Shown: positions 1 to 10,107 of the stretch, piece by piece | Layout: every line of letters begins with the position of its first letter | Position numbering within the stretch: position 1 is the first letter of the stretch | NCBI RefSeq assembly: GCF_019393635.1 | Contig: NC_057866.1 | Coordinates: 226,017,359 to 226,081,358, forward strand | Length of the DNA stretch: 64,000 nucleotides | From: Dromiciops gliroides | Taxonomy: Eukaryota > Chordata > Mammalia > Microbiotheria > Microbiotheriidae | Reading direction: 5' to 3' | Translations under genes and position numbers: made by a program | Notes under the pieces: model-generated | Seen by the model: the letters and a program-made list of their open reading frames with translations, nothing else | Told to the model about the DNA's origin: nothing | Databases searched by the model: none

Positions 1-1345
1 CAACAATTCTTATATTGTCTTTCCTCTATCTGTCCTCCAGATCAGTTGCTTTTATACTGAGATGTTTCACTTTCTCTTTTTTCATTTTTTTCATTCTTTT
101 GATTTTGTTTTATTATTTCTTGGTGTCTTATAATGTCATTAACTTCCCCTTGCCCAATTCTAGTTTTCAAGGACCTTGAGTTGGTTGACTTTCTTTTCTT
201 TTTTTCTTCTTTTTTTTTTTTTCAAATTATCTCTCCTGGACCTATTTTCCAGGTCAGCAGTTTTCCCCAGAAGGCATTTCACATTGCCCTCTATTTTTTT
301 TATTCATTTGGATTTGCTTTTATTGTGTCTTGGTTTCTTATAAAGTCACTGGCTTCCATTTGTCAATCCTCATTCTCAGGCAATTATTTCATCAGAGAGC
401 TTTTGTACCTCCTTTTCCATTTGGCCAATTTGGCTTTTCAAGGTGTTGACTTTTTTCTCATGTCTTTCCTTCATCTCCCTCATTTCTCTTTCCATTTTTT
501 CCTCTCCCTCTCTAACTTTATCTTCAAAGTCCTTTTTGAGCACCACTATGGCCTGAGACCAATTCATATTTTTCTTGGAAGCTTTAGATATAGGGGCCCT
601 GATGTTGACATCTTCCTCTGAGGGTACCCCTTGGTCTTCCTTGTTATTGAAGAAACTTTCTATGGTCCTCACCTTTCTCTGTCTGCTCATCTTGCCTGTC
701 TTTTACTTGACTTTTAGCTCCTTAAAGTGGGGCATTTTTCCAGGCTGCACTGTCCCAAGCTTCAGAAGTCCCAGGTGGTGTGATTTAAGAAGGATCAGGT
801 TCTTCACTGGTTCGGCCTGTTCCCTAGACCATAGATGACCCCAGACCAACTTGCTAATCAACCAGCTTTGTGTGTTGTGGTTGTTAGCTCTGATGAGCCT
901 GTGCCCCTCCCCGACCTGGGCCACTGCTACTCGAGCCTACCTCCTGGTTCTCAGCAGGGCTGAAAAATCCAAGTTCTGCCTCAGCACCAGCAGAGACCCC
1001 TGTAATCTCCCCCCTGCCCAGGACTCAGCCCTCTCACCAGACTGTGAGCTTAGTTCCAGATGACACTGGTGCTTCAGCTGATTCAGAGGCTCTGGGGGGT
1101 CTCCTTCTCTAGTGAGGCCTTCCTGGGACTGGATCTGTGTCAGGGTGATTATGGGGTTGGACTGACTCCTGTCTCAGCACAGCAGCTCCATCCTTCTGAC
1201 CTTCCAAGTCATTCTTGGTTAGAAGATGATTTCAGCACATTCTTCTGTGAGTTTTGCTACTCCGAGCATTTTCCTATGGTGTTATTTCGATGTTTTTTGG
1301 AGCGATCATGGTGTCATGAGTTTGAGAGCTCACTGCCTTTCCTTC
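1..1345 (-). mobile_element. L1 LINE, 5' end (5' UTR and start of ORF1), antisense, runs off the window
   Basis: Read on the minus strand, the element begins near 1345 with a short GC-rich leader containing 'gatggcgaaggaaaggcagt' and continues as 5' UTR to about 691. An ORF1-like reading starts at 690 with MSRQRK and continues into a charged, heptad-like coiled coil (KKDFEDKVRE ... MKERHEKKV) typical of L1 ORF1 protein, an RNA-binding chaperone. That reading stops at 376-378, and ORF1-like sequence continues below it in other frames, so the copy is dead. A second copy of the same 5' region lies at 43985-44990, which supports the assignment. The 3' part lies outside the window. Confidence 0.75.
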
Positions 1346-1525
1346 GCCATCTCTGGTTGACTTTCTTTTCATAATTTTTAAAAATTTTTGTTGGATTGCT
1401 CTTATTTTTCCCCAAATTTTTCCTCAATCTCTCTTATTTGATTTTTAGGTCCTTTTAAAGTTCTTCTAAGAACTCTTCAGGCTTGTGATCTTTTGACATT
1501 TCTCTTTAAAAAAGGAGTGGTTTTA

Positions 1526-1688
1526 GGGGCAGCTAGGTGGTGCAGTGGATAGAGCACCAGCCCTGGATTCAGGAGTACCTGAGTTCAAATCTGGCCTCAG
1601 ACATTTGACACTTACTAGCTGTGTGACCTTGGGCAAGTCACTTAACTCTCATTGCCCCACTAAAAAAAAAAGAAAGAAAGAAAGAAAG
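1526..1688 (+). mobile_element. tRNA-derived SINE (WSINE-type), full length
   Basis: Full-length copy from 'gggcagctaggtgg' through the B-box-like 'gagttcaaat' and the core 'gaccttgggcaagtca' to an A-rich tail ending in GAAA repeats. It is followed not by a TSD but by about 420 bp of other sequence and a second A-rich tail; see the transduction feature. Confidence 0.9.
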
Positions 1689-2145
1689 TATAGTATCAGA
1701 TCTATCCCTGGAAATGAAGAGAAATGAACCCACTCTGTTTTGGCCTTAATATTCTTCTGTGAAATTTCAACAATGTGAACTTTTTATTCATCCAAAGAAT
1801 TGTTGTGGCACCACCACACTGAAGTGAGATTTTTGTGTCTATTATAAGAGAGACATACTTGAAGGCATGCATAGAAGTTGTAATGTTTGTGTCACATTTC
1901 AGTTCAGTTTCTCAGTGTTATTTTAAATTTGTTATTCAACAACAGTGTGGTGTCATGTTATAAAGGAAATAACCTGATTCTCCAGTTTGTATATCACATC
2001 CTATATGTTCTACACCACTTTTTCATGACCTTTTATCAAATTGGTCTCTGTGCTATAGTGAAAACTTTGGTTTTGCATCAGAGTAAAATTAATTCATTAC
2101 ATTTGGAACAAAAAAAAAAAAGAAAGAAAGAAAGAAATAAAAAAG
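1689..2145 (+). other. Probable SINE 3' transduction (unique flank plus second poly(A) tail)
   Basis: About 420 bp of AT-rich, non-repetitive sequence follows the SINE tail and ends in a second A-rich tail of the same style (A run then GAAA repeats, 2109-2145). The sequence 'aaaaaggagtgg' occurs before the SINE (about 1509-1520) and again after this second tail (2146-2157). The whole unit therefore looks like one insertion made from a read-through SINE transcript. No open frame or homology was recognised in the transduced part. A 3' UTR retrocopy beside the SINE is an alternative. Confidence 0.5.
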
Positions 2146-2933
2146 AAAAAGGAGTGGCCTTTTTTAGCTTCACTATTTTCCTCTGAATATGAACCCAGAT
2201 CTCCCTTCCCATAGTAGCTGTCTGTGGTTAGGTTCTTTCTCCTTTGCTTACACATTTTTATTTCTATTTTCTTTTGTTTTATTTTTAGCAGCTTATTATT
2301 ATAATCAGGTTCTAGTCCCAAGGTTATTTTCTGAACTCAGTCTGGGAGCTCAACCTTGAGCATATCTCTCTGCCCCTAAACCAGGGTTTAGCCAAGGCCT
2401 CCAGCCACACTGACCGGCAAATGTCCATCCCAAGGCTGCAAACTTCAGCTTTCCTCTCTGCCATCAAACAAAACCAGGGGCTCCACTCTCCTGCAAGTGC
2501 TTACAGCCATCAGGGTCCCTGACCCTCTGCTACTGAACTCAACCAGCATGTGCTAGCTCCCTCTCACCCACACCCCAGCTGATCAGCACAGCTGGGTCTG
2601 GGGTCCTGCAACAGCACAGAGTCCTTCAATTTTCCTCCTACTCAGCTGTCCTAACGCCTACATTGTTCATGAGGTGAAAGTTCTGCTGAGTCTTGACCCA
2701 GTGCCCTCAGGGCTGGTTGTTTGTTCATTCTGTGGAGTCAGCCTGGAGGTGTTTGCACTTCACTCAAGCCAAACCTCTGCCCCCTAGAGTCCTTCCTGAG
2801 GTGCTCTCAAGTTGTCTTAGGGGAATCTGCTTTACCCATTTTACTTCACTCTGAGGTCTTCTGGCCTGGAGTTTTCTGGTCTCTTCCATCTTCCCAGAGT
2901 TCTATGGAAACCATCTTTCTTTCTTTTTTTATA

Positions 2934-3073
2934 ATTTTTTTTTTTTGTGCTGGGCAATGGGGGTACCCAGGGTCACACAGCTAGTAAGTGTCAAGTGTCT
3001 GAGGCCGCATTTGAACACAGGTCCTCCTGAATCCAGGGCCGGTGCCTTATCCACTGTGTCACCTAGCTGCCCC
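2934..3073 (-). mobile_element. tRNA-derived SINE (WSINE-type)
   Basis: T run, then 'cagggtcacacagctagtaa' and the end 'cacctagctgcccc'. This is the reverse complement of the common SINE. No clear TSD was found. Confidence 0.9.
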
Positions 3074-3586
3074 TGTAGCTATCCTTTTTGGAGATCCTCC
3101 AAAGGATGTGGGCATGGAGATAGGAAAGCCAGGAGACAGTGCTGTCTGAAGAAAGCCAAGTTTCTTTTCTAGAACTGTCTAAGCTCTGAGGGATTTCATA
3201 GTCTTTTTGAGAGCATACTAACCAAAGTACATTTTCTTTGACCCTGAATTTAAAAGAGGTTGCTGGGTTACAAAAAAAAAAAAAAGCCAAGAAGGGAGCA
3301 AGCAAGCATGAAGGAACAGTGAGACCTTGCAGAAAGGTAATAATAGTGGAGGTTGGAAAGGGGAGCAGCATCCCAGCTAAACACAGACAACCAGTTTTGA
3401 ATGGGCTCAGCCAAGCACTGTTAGTCATCACTGCACAGTAGTAACAGAGGCAGGCACTGGGGAACCTATGACAGCATCACAGAACCAACCAGAGACCATC
3501 CAAATGCAGGGATAAGACTGTGGTGACCTTCTCACCCACTTCCTTGTTTCACCCATTCCCTTGTTGTAGTTGTTTGTCCTTCATTC

Positions 3587-3728
3587 TTTTTTTTTTTTAA
3601 GTGAGGCAGTTGGGGTTAAGTGACTTGCCCAGGGTCACACAGCTAGTAAGTATGTGAGGTAAGATTTGAACTCAGGTCCTCCCAACTTCAGGACCAGTGC
3701 TTCATCTACTGTGCCACCTAGCTGCCCC
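3587..3728 (-). mobile_element. tRNA-derived SINE (WSINE-type)
   Basis: T run at 3587-3598 and core 'gttaagtgacttgcccaggg', ending 'cacctagctgcccc' at 3728. Flanks 3074-3586 and 3729-4166 are unassigned, with no gene-like reading. Confidence 0.9.
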
Positions 3729-4166
3729 GACCCATTCCCTGCTGTTCCTGACTCCCCTTCCCCACCTGCAGCAACAGTAGACTAGGGTTCCTTTCAAAAC
3801 TACCATTTCTGTAAACCATATTACTTTAAATGTTTGCAGTGCATATGTCTTGCCTGGCCATTCAAATCTATACTATTTCTGCTTCTTTGAATGCTAACAG
3901 GGAGATTGGGAACTGAGTAAAGACGAAACCTTCTAAGAGGAGAGCATATTTAAGTTATTGTGGTTTATCTCTATACAATCCAAGATAACACTGCCAGATC
4001 TAGAATGTCTTTATTCTAAGGGGTTAAATTTCACTACCAGATATTCCTATCACATGTGAGTCATGGAGAATGAAGAAGCAGTTAAGCAGCCTTTGCACTG
4101 AACTTGAAAGGAGAGGCTCCACCTCTAAAAGAAGGAAGCATTAAAGAAATCCTACCACAATAAAAT

Positions 4167-4415
4167 GAGCATCTAGGTTGCACAGTGGATAGAACTCTGG
4201 GCCAGCAGGAGTCAGGAAGACCTGAGTTCAATTCTGGCCTCAGACACTTATGAGCTGTGTGACCCTGAGCAAGTCACTTAAACCTGTTTCCCTCAGTTCC
4301 TCATCTATAAAATAAGCTGGAGAAGGAAATGGCAAACCACTCCAGTATCTCTACCAGAAAAAAAAAAAAAAGGGATCACAAAGAGTCTAAAACAACTGAA
4401 CCTCAACCACTACCA
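4167..4415 (+). mobile_element. MAR1-type SINE (MIR-like head, RTE-like tail)
   Basis: Shows 'gcacagtggatagaactctg', 'gctgtgtgaccctgagcaag' and the tail block 'gctggagaaggaaatggcaa' followed by a decayed 'gatcacaaagagtctaaaac'. An internal A run near 4360 interrupts it. The same family recurs about ten times in the window. Confidence 0.8.
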
Positions 4416-4908
4416 CAGCAAAAAGGTTGAGAGATAGATCAGCTTGTGTAAGCATGTCTGGGCAGTTCCAGGCTCCATTCCTGGACTGTCTGCTCAGCTG
4501 ACTGAGCTCACTAGTACCATCTGGTGGTGTGTATGTGTATGAACCTATTGTTGTCCTACAGTAGCAGTATAGAATGCTAGGCTGGTTGGAGCATTTTTCT
4601 AGTATTTGTAAAATACTAGTAAGTGGTCCACACGTCTTAGCTTGTGCAAGAATGAGTATTTGATCCTCATATTTCAGAGGCACTGAATGACTTGCTTTGA
4701 TTTTTTTGTTTGTTTGTTTAAGGATGTGGCAAATCAACCATCACAAAATGGACTGACATGTCTTGATTGAGGTTTTCAAAATTGTTCAAATGGTGGGAAG
4801 AATAGACTTCCAAAAGAACTAGGTAAGTAGCAATCATTCTTTAGTTCATTAAGGATTTTTTTTTTTGCTACATAACACAATTTCCCTTGATTAATTTGTA
4901 ATTGTTCC

Positions 4909-5003
4909 CATTGGTAACACAAAAATTTACAAAAGGATTCTATACAGTATGTCAAAATGAAATTTGGTTTTGTTTTGCAAGATAATTGGGGTTAAGTGAC
5001 TTG
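4909..5003. repeat. Direct repeat, copy 1 (about 95 bp)
   Basis: Starts 'cattggtaacacaaaaattt' and runs into the antisense SINE end at 4978. A second copy with a handful of differences lies at 5856-5950 in the same orientation. Confidence 0.85.
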
Positions 5004-5113
5004 CCTAGGGTCACATAGGTAGTAAGTATCTAGTGTCTGAATTCAGATTTAAACTCAGGTACTCTTGACTCCAGGGGCCAGTGCTCCTAGCCACTGCACC
5101 ACCCAGCTGCCTA
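4978..5113 (-). mobile_element. tRNA-derived SINE (WSINE-type)
   Basis: Core 'gttaagtgacttgcctaggg' and end 'cacccagctgcc'. It lacks a long T run on its left. Its 3' end is part of the duplicated segment that recurs at 5856-5950. Confidence 0.85.
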
Positions 5114-5449
5114 CCCCCCCCCTCACCTTTCTGTTAAGATAATAAACACTCTAGTCCTTTATTCCAAAAAGCCCAGGCTATGGTGTTCAGTACATGATTT
5201 TCTCTGTTTTAAAAACAGCTACAAAAAAACCCCAGGGAGGTTTGGGGATTAGACCCTACACCCTTAAACCCTCAGAGGGGTCCAGCTCCCTCAGGGACAC
5301 AACTCTCTACGGGTTTTTTTTAAAAGTCTCAAAGTAAATCATTGGGTCAGTCCAGTGAAGAGGTATAAGGTATTTATTAAAAACTCTTTCACCCAGAGGC
5401 AATTAAATTTATAATTTAAACTCATCTCACTTCAAAAGTGGGGGAGGGT
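5114..5449. other. Unassigned sequence, possibly an antisense LTR remnant
   Basis: Contains 'aggtatttattaaaaactct' (antisense AATAAA) after a C/T-rich stretch with 'gggaggtttggggattagac', which is suggestive of a decayed antisense LTR. No terminal TG/CA or partner copy was identified. Confidence 0.25.
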
Positions 5450-5597
5450 GGGGCAGCTAGGTGGTACAAGGATTGAGCACTGGCCCTGGAGTCAGGAGTA
5501 CCTGAATTCAAATCTGGTCTTAGACACTTAACACTTATTAGCTGTGTGCCCCTGGGCAAGGTCACTTAATCCCCAATTGCCTCACTTTAAAAAAAAA
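5450..5597 (+). mobile_element. tRNA-derived SINE (WSINE-type) with TSD
   Basis: Full-length plus-strand copy. The TSD 'aaaagtgggggaggg' is present on the left (from about 5435) and right (from about 5594). Confidence 0.92.
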
Positions 5598-5855
5598 GTG
5601 GGGGAGGGAAGGAGCTGAACAAATCTTAAATAACATAGGGGTCAAAATGTCAAGCTTTGCCACTACCAGATGCTTAAAGGATGTACAAAAGTAAAATTTG
5701 GGTAATTTTATGATTATAGCATCTTCCCTAGCCCCTAGCACAGGGCTACACTGATTTATTTATAATATTTTAAGTAATTTATTTTTTAAATTTAATTACG
5801 AGATCATAATTTATTTTATCTACAATAAGATCATAGGTTTAGAGATGGAAGATAC

Positions 5856-5950
5856 CATTGGTAACACAAAAATTTACAAAACAATTCTGTACAGTATGTC
5901 AGAATGAAATTTGGTTTTGTTTTGCAAGAAAATCAGGGTTAAGTAACTTA
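5856..5950. repeat. Direct repeat, copy 2, with truncated SINE end
   Basis: Same sequence as 4909-5003, including the first bases of the antisense SINE ('cagggttaagtaactta'), after which it departs into unrelated sequence. Because the SINE junction is shared, this is a copy of DNA that already held the SINE, not an independent insertion. Confidence 0.85.
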
Positions 5951-6690
5951 CCAACACTAGCACCATTATTCAGCCTATCCCAACTGACTAAATCTGTCTA
6001 GTTTTTCAATGGGATAATCACACTTTAATAATTTCATGGCTCTGTGATGTTATGGGAGGGGATCCTCTTCCCTAAATGTAGATTATGATCTCATCAGGTC
6101 ATCTTATACCTGGACATCTTATTCATAGATAAACACAAATATGTATAAATCCCCCATCAATCCTGGCCATACTCTTCCATGGGGGATCCACAGTGGAGGC
6201 TTTAAAGTATCTTTAGTCTTTTTTTTTTTAGTATCTCAAGTTTATTGACCCTGAAACACTCCCAATATCCATCTATCACTCTAATTTCACCTCTCTTTCC
6301 GGCAGTTTATTTCTATTTCTCTATGCTGCAGCCTGGTTATCATATGTCTTCTTCCTTGTTCACCATCATCCTTCCCAGTAAGGACTATACAGTCTATACA
6401 CTAATAAAAAATAATTACTATCAGGAGGAAAAATGGACATTTTCTTTTCAATCAAACAAATAACTCCCTTTAGTGTTCAGATGGCCTCTTTTAGAGAATA
6501 CAGAAGTAGCCAGCCAATTATCATCAACCAATTGAGCCACGAGTATTTAGTAAGCTCTTACTGTGTGCCAGGCATTGTCCTGAGTGCTGAGGATACAGAT
6601 GTAAAGTGAGATGGTCCCCACCCTTGGGGAGCTTATATCTAACTGAGAGACAACCATCAGGATAAAAAGGGTTTGGATTGCCCCTGGAGT
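5951..6690. other. Unique and ancient-repeat sequence, no gene
   Basis: AT-rich sequence without a coding signal. At about 6540-6650 lies an old mammalian interspersed repeat with the motif 'tgtgccaggcattgtcctga', whose family I did not assign. The 72-residue ORF at 6245-6463 has no recognisable domain. Confidence 0.5.
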
Positions 6691-6699
6691 TACTAATGT

Positions 6700-7535
6700 G
6701 GCCTCTTGTTCTGTCTGTCAGACTTATAAATAAGCTTCTGGACTAAAGCTTTAGCATATGCACCTTTGAGGATCTACAAATTGATTATATCACAATGCCT
6801 AAGGCAGAGCGTTATAAGTTTTGTCTTGTTATAGTTGATCAGTTGATCACCCACTTGGTGGGTGGAGATGTTTCCCAGGCCTCGAGCCACAGCTGCCTTT
6901 GTTGCCAAAACCATCCTCAGAGAGATTGTTCCTAACTTTGGCCCACCAGCCCACATTGATTCTGACAAAGGCACACATTTTACTGATTCTGTTCTATCCC
7001 AAATCTACTCTTTCCTGGGAGTAACTCCAAAATTCCATACATCTTACCACCCACAAAGCTCAGGCCAGGTAGAACGTATGAATAAAGAGCTTAAGAGCAT
7101 GATTGGCAAATTGTGCACTGAAATTTATTTGAAGTGGCCTGATGTTCTACCTTGGCACTGTTCTATCTATGCAGCAGGCCAAGAGAACTACATATATCAC
7201 CTTATGAGATGCTTTTGGCCATCCCCTATCCAAGCAAAACCTTTTTCCCCAGTATATACATCATTGGTGGGGGGAGATACCTCTGTTGCTTCCTATATAC
7301 AGGAATTACAAGCCAGGCTACATGAAATCCATGAGGCAGGAGCAGCAGTACAGGCTGGCCCCTCAGGAGACAGTGTATATATCAAAAATTTTCAGCAGAC
7401 TAGTGGGACCCAGCCAGCTTGGGAAGGTCCTTTCTGAGTATTGCTAACAACTCCAACTGCCATCAAAATGGGAGAGAATGACTCGTGGATACATTGCTCC
7501 CATGTAAAACCAGTACCAGCACATGTAGACCATTG
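6700..7535 (+). pseudogene. Endogenous gammaretrovirus-like pol remnant: integrase
   Basis: Retroviral integrase joins viral DNA to host DNA. The remains run in order. A zinc-finger CxxC (CSVC, 6707-6718) comes first. The core domain start follows, with the first catalytic Asp in QIDYITMPKAERYKF (about 6778). The second Asp lies in DSDKGTHF and the Glu in SSGQVERMNKELK. A C-terminal barrel-like stretch reads VLLTTPTAIKM ... WIHCSHVKP (7438-7515). It is broken: a stop at about 6728, a frame change near 6850 and a stop at 7435-7437. Reverse transcriptase, gag and a recognisable env are absent. The style (HPQSSGQVERMN, WIH..HVKP) is gammaretrovirus-like. Confidence 0.85.
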
Positions 7536-7767
7536 AATTTCATTGTCTCTTATTCTTCCATGTGTATTTTGTTCTATTCCTCTATCTCTCTAATTTTGAA
7601 CCAATGCAAGATGGTTTTGATTTCATAATATAATATTAATTCTGGGAGTATTGTGCTCCCATATTCTAAATTTTTTTTTTCCCAACTGATTGATTATTTG
7701 ATCAAATTCTGTAAAGCATTTCCCTAGCAAATTGATTGCCATGGAAAGTGTAAATTAATTCTAGAAG
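7536..7767 (+). other. ERV continuation, unrecognised
   Basis: Directly follows the integrase end, where env would be expected in a gammaretrovirus. Only short hydrophobic fragments and many stops are visible, so no env call is made. Confidence 0.3.
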
Positions 7768-7924
7768 GTTTTTTTGTTTGTTTTTTTTTAGTGAGGCAAT
7801 TGGGATTAAGTGACTTGCCCAGGGTCATGCCACTAGTAAGTGTTAAGTGTCTGAGGCCGGATTTGAACCCAGGTACTCCTGACTCCAGGGCCAGTGCTCT
7901 ATCCACTGCGCCACCTAGCTGCCC
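7768..7924 (-). mobile_element. tRNA-derived SINE (WSINE-type)
   Basis: Antisense copy with T-rich start and end 'cacctagctgcccc'. A short flanking repeat 'ctagaag' (7761-7767 and 7925-7931) is a possible TSD. Confidence 0.9.
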
Positions 7925-8134
7925 CTAGAAGTATTATTTTTGCTAAGCATAAAAAAAAGAAAGAAAAGAAAAAGAAAAAAGGGTAACATTTGCAAAAGTT
8001 TTTTCATATTCATGTAATCAAATTTATTATTGCCATAAACAGAGACATATTTTGCAAAATAAAAATATGCAATTTGGGGATTTTAGATATTGAAATAAAA
8101 ATGTTCTAGACTTACTAAAAAAGTCAGTTCAAAT
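7925..8134. other. AT-rich spacer between SINE and inverted repeat
   Basis: A/G-rich stretch (AAAGAAAG type) then AT-rich sequence. No gene and no recognised element. Confidence 0.4.
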
Positions 8135-8400
8135 GTTTACTTCTTGCATTGTTGAGTGACCACCAGGGTAGGGGAGAAAGCACTTTGTAGCCCTGAAAGT
8201 GTCATATGGTGTCAACCACCACCATCATCTTTGTCATTATCATTGTTGTCTTGTTGTCATCTCTTGAGTTGGACAGGCTAGTTTTGGGACCTCCCCCTCA
8301 AGCTTTAGCAATGTGATGTTTAAAATCTAATACATGATGGTGCAGTGGATAGAGCACCGGCCCTGGAGTCAGGAGTACCTGAGTTCAAATCCAGCCTCAA
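8135..8400 (+). repeat. Inverted repeat, left arm (266 bp)
   Basis: The reverse complement of 10046-10314. About 200 bp of non-SINE sequence (8141-8335) matches base for base as far as I can read. The arm then runs into a piece of plus-strand SINE (8338-8400) that also matches, with one difference ('gcaccggcc' against 'gcaacggcc'). The outer end differs by a 4-base 'ttac' duplication in the right arm. The high identity implies a recent event or ongoing gene conversion. Confidence 0.93.
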
Positions 8401-9577
8401 ATCCAGGGTTCTTTTTTATGCTATTGCAACTACATTTTGAACTCAATAGTATGGGCTTATTTTCATAGAGATTCTTTTAAGATTGTGTTTTAATCACAAG
8501 AAGAATACATACAAGAGCAGACATGGAACTGTCACAAAAGGGGAGACATGCACAAAGTCCAGGTACTGCACTGCCTTGGGAAAAGCCAAGAGAATGGCTA
8601 TTGGCAAGAATCGAGGTTGGATTCTTTTGGTTTAATTTCCCTCCACATGGCACCCGTGGCCGGGCTATGGCATCTCATTGGACACCTGACTTCAATTCCC
8701 CTTTCCTATAGGCCTGATGTCATGGTGACATCTCAGTCCTATGCATCTGATTAAGCCTGACTCAGTTATTTCTCTGTTCTTTTATGGTAACCTCCATAAT
8801 TATCTCAGGTGTCATGATAAAAACAATGTTTCATTTGGCCTTGACATTTGCTACCAATTATATTACATTCTTTAATTTCTCATAATGGCATGAAGATAAT
8901 TAGGCAGATGATGCAAAAAGTGATGAAACAAAGATAAAAATTATTTTCTAAATTAATATCACAATTGTCTTCTCAATTTATTCTCCAGAGAGGGGAGTGT
9001 AGTAACATTGTTTTAGAGAAGTGTTTCAATTTTTTTAAAAAATTATTTCATGTGTAACAACTTGACAATAATTGTAAAATCTCTAAAAGATTCTGAATTT
9101 CCTTAGACATGTTTTTGAGAACTCTCATTGTTTGATTTGGTTATTGGCAAAGCTATTTAAAGTTGTGGTAAGCTCAATTTTGTAAGAAAATCTCTCAGCT
9201 GACTACCAGTATCTGAAACACCTGAGGGACTTTACAATCACACCTGAAACTCTACAGCTGAGGCTTGTTAGTTGATCATCAGCATCCACACCTGAAAGAC
9301 TTTCCACAACCACACCCAGAGGACATCCAAGAATCATCTGAGAAAAGACTTCCAAAGACTTAAATGGACATTTTCCTGTTTTCCTTTTCCCCATTGTATA
9401 TACACTGTTTATAATGTCCACCTGCTTAAAGAGGAGTGCCCCCTTTTAGCCTTTGTTAATGCATTGCTCAATTTCTTTTCTCTCTTTTTATTCCCTTTAC
9501 TTTGTTAGTCATAAGTATTTGTAATGTTATTGCTTCATGTAAGGAAACAATGTCTCTTCATGAAGCACAGGGGGGAA
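8401..9577 (+). other. Inverted-repeat loop; ERV 3' region upstream of the LTR
   Basis: The loop holds sequence without a convincing gene. The short ORFs at 8523-8754 show no domain. It ends in a retroviral polypurine tract ('cacaggggggaa', 9566-9577) placed directly before an LTR start, so at least the right part belongs to the ERV. The stretch 9200-9320 contains short internal repeats ('cacacctgaaa' twice). Confidence 0.45.
9566..9577 (+). promoter_or_regulatory. Retroviral polypurine tract
   Basis: The purine-rich 'aggggggaa' immediately precedes TG at 9578. This is the expected plus-strand priming site next to a 3' LTR. Confidence 0.65.
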
Positions 9578-9755
9578 TGTGAGAATCAGAGCCCCACCAC
9601 CCTGCTGAGAAAGACATTGTGAGAACCAGGGCAGCTCCACCCTGAGGAGAAAGCATGTGACTGCCTGGCATCCAGGTACCCTGCTTTCTGTTCCACAGAG
9701 GACTTCTGGGAGAAGCCACTTGAGAATCACTCTTTTTTGTTCTAGGACTTCAGGT

Positions 9756-9814
<59 letters not shown>

Positions 9815-9901
9815 GGAGATAGGCTTTTCTTGCTGTACTCCATGTGTTATCTTTACTCTTTAATAAATATTTAAAAGCCTAAATTCTTGTTGAATTTATC
9901 A
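9578..9901 (+). mobile_element. ERV long terminal repeat (3' LTR), about 324 bp
   Basis: Starts TGTGAGAATCAG after the polypurine tract. It contains an (AG)n tract and the polyadenylation signal AATAAA near 9862, and ends near 'gaatttatca'. The 3' boundary is tentative because no second LTR copy is present for comparison. Confidence 0.6.
9759..9810. repeat. (AG)26 microsatellite inside the LTR
   Basis: Uninterrupted AG dinucleotides between 'aggtggc' and 'gaaagg'. Confidence 0.97.
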
Positions 9902-9974
9902 GTAAATCTTAGCTAGTTTTCCCCAAAAACCAGGATGAGGGTAGGTAAGGACATGTATTAGATTTTCTTTTTCT

Positions 9975-10107
9975 TGTTTTTTTCGTGAGGCAATTGGGGT
10001 TAAGTGACTTGCCCAGGGTCACACAGCTAGTAAGTGTTAAGTATCTGAGGCTGGATTTGAACTCAGGTACTCCTGACTCCAGGGCCGTTGCTCTATCCAC
10101 TGCACCA
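9975..10107 (-). mobile_element. tRNA-derived SINE (WSINE-type), 5' truncated
   Basis: Antisense copy lacking the first bases of the SINE head: it ends 'ctgcaccatc' rather than 'cacctagctgcccc'. The same odd junction ('gatggtgcag') appears in the left inverted-repeat arm at about 8337. Confidence 0.9.

Larger units (their letters stand above)
1346..2930 (-). mobile_element. Second, older antisense L1: start of ORF1 and 5' UTR, split by a SINE insertion
   Basis: The minus strand of 1346-1525 and 2146-2290 reads like another L1 subfamily's ORF1 beginning (a lysine- and glutamate-rich coiled coil). 2290-2930 is GC-richer sequence consistent with an L1 5' UTR. The neighbouring L1 (1-1345) has its 5' end inside this ORF1, so it probably inserted here. 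The SINE block 1526-2145 interrupts the element and is flanked by matching sequence. Subfamily assignment is by pattern only. Confidence 0.5.
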
